Assembly: GCA_033725935.1 (NCBI GenBank)
Contig: MU867071.1
Coordinates: 300,392-364,391, forward strand
DNA: 64,000 nt
DNA from: Cladorrhinum sp. PSN259
Taxonomy: Eukaryota; Ascomycota; Sordariomycetes; Sordariales; Podosporaceae
Direction of reading: 5' to 3'
The first letter of the stretch is position 1. Each line of letters opens with the position of its first letter. A program made the position numbers and the translations under genes. The notes under the pieces were generated by a model. The model was not told the origin of the DNA, made no database searches, and saw only the letters and a list, made by a program, of their open reading frames with translations. This document shows positions 63,783 to 64,000 of the stretch, in pieces.

Positions 63783-64000
63783 CTTCCCAATATGTAAAAT
63801 AGATGTTAAACATGAGAAATTTTGTGACATATAGCCTGGGAGGGACACAGTGAAGGTCAAAATAAAACATAAAAAGGCGACGATCATTATCATTGAACTG
63901 GGGCTTTTTGTAAATCATGCTATGCTCTGCTTAACACAGCCATCTCTTCCCTTCTAACCAGTCGCTTTCCCTGTCTCTCTATCTGCATAAAAATTAAAAT

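Overview
The window is nuclear DNA of a filamentous ascomycete (Pezizomycotina; Leotiomycetes is my best guess, held loosely). The reasons are short GT-AG introns of roughly 50-90 nt with CTRAY-type branch points, tightly spaced genes on both strands, fungal-only subunits (Rmp1, Gpi16, Tfb1, Rpf2, Swp1), and a near absence of repeats. No prokaryotic, viral or CRISPR-like features were seen. Exons were joined by hand from splice sites, reading frame and family knowledge. No database search was run.

Layout. 0-10 kb: a P-loop GTPase, a degenerate terminal-inverted-repeat element (about 1.70-2.39 kb), a FolB-like protein, RPF2, a Gemin2/SIP1 protein, PWP1 and a metaxin/SAM subunit. 10-20 kb: RIO1 kinase, a frameshifted APH-fold kinase-like gene, a UBE3D/Ipa1-type E3, a tRNA-like Pol III unit and GPI15. 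20-32 kb: a fungal membrane protein, DID2/CHMP1, TFB1, RMP1, GPI16 and PIS1. 32-43 kb: GPN3 between two copies of a 42-nt tandem repeat, then POP5, GPN2, Cactin, KIN17 and 6-phosphogluconolactonase. 43-64 kb: TLS1, POP4, DIB1, GPI18, SNM1/RPR2, GUK1, an Alba-domain protein, CWC26, SNU23, IDI1, RPP1 and SWP1.

How the genes relate. Almost all are single-copy housekeeping genes, but their functions are not a random mix. Six genes between 26.0 and 62.4 kb (RMP1, POP5, POP4, SNM1/RPR2, an Alba-fold Pop6/Pop7-like gene, RPP1) look like protein subunits of RNase P/RNase MRP. They are interleaved with splicing genes (Cactin, TLS1, DIB1, CWC26, SNU23, with a Gemin2-like gene further left), ribosome-biogenesis genes (RPF2, PWP1, RIO1) and two paralogous RNA polymerase assembly GTPases (GPN2, GPN3). 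A second theme is ER glycolipid and glycoprotein synthesis: GPI15, GPI16, GPI18, SWP1 and PIS1. The concentration of RNase P/MRP subunits is the most notable observation. They are not in an operon: strands alternate, and several genes form divergent pairs with short shared promoters.
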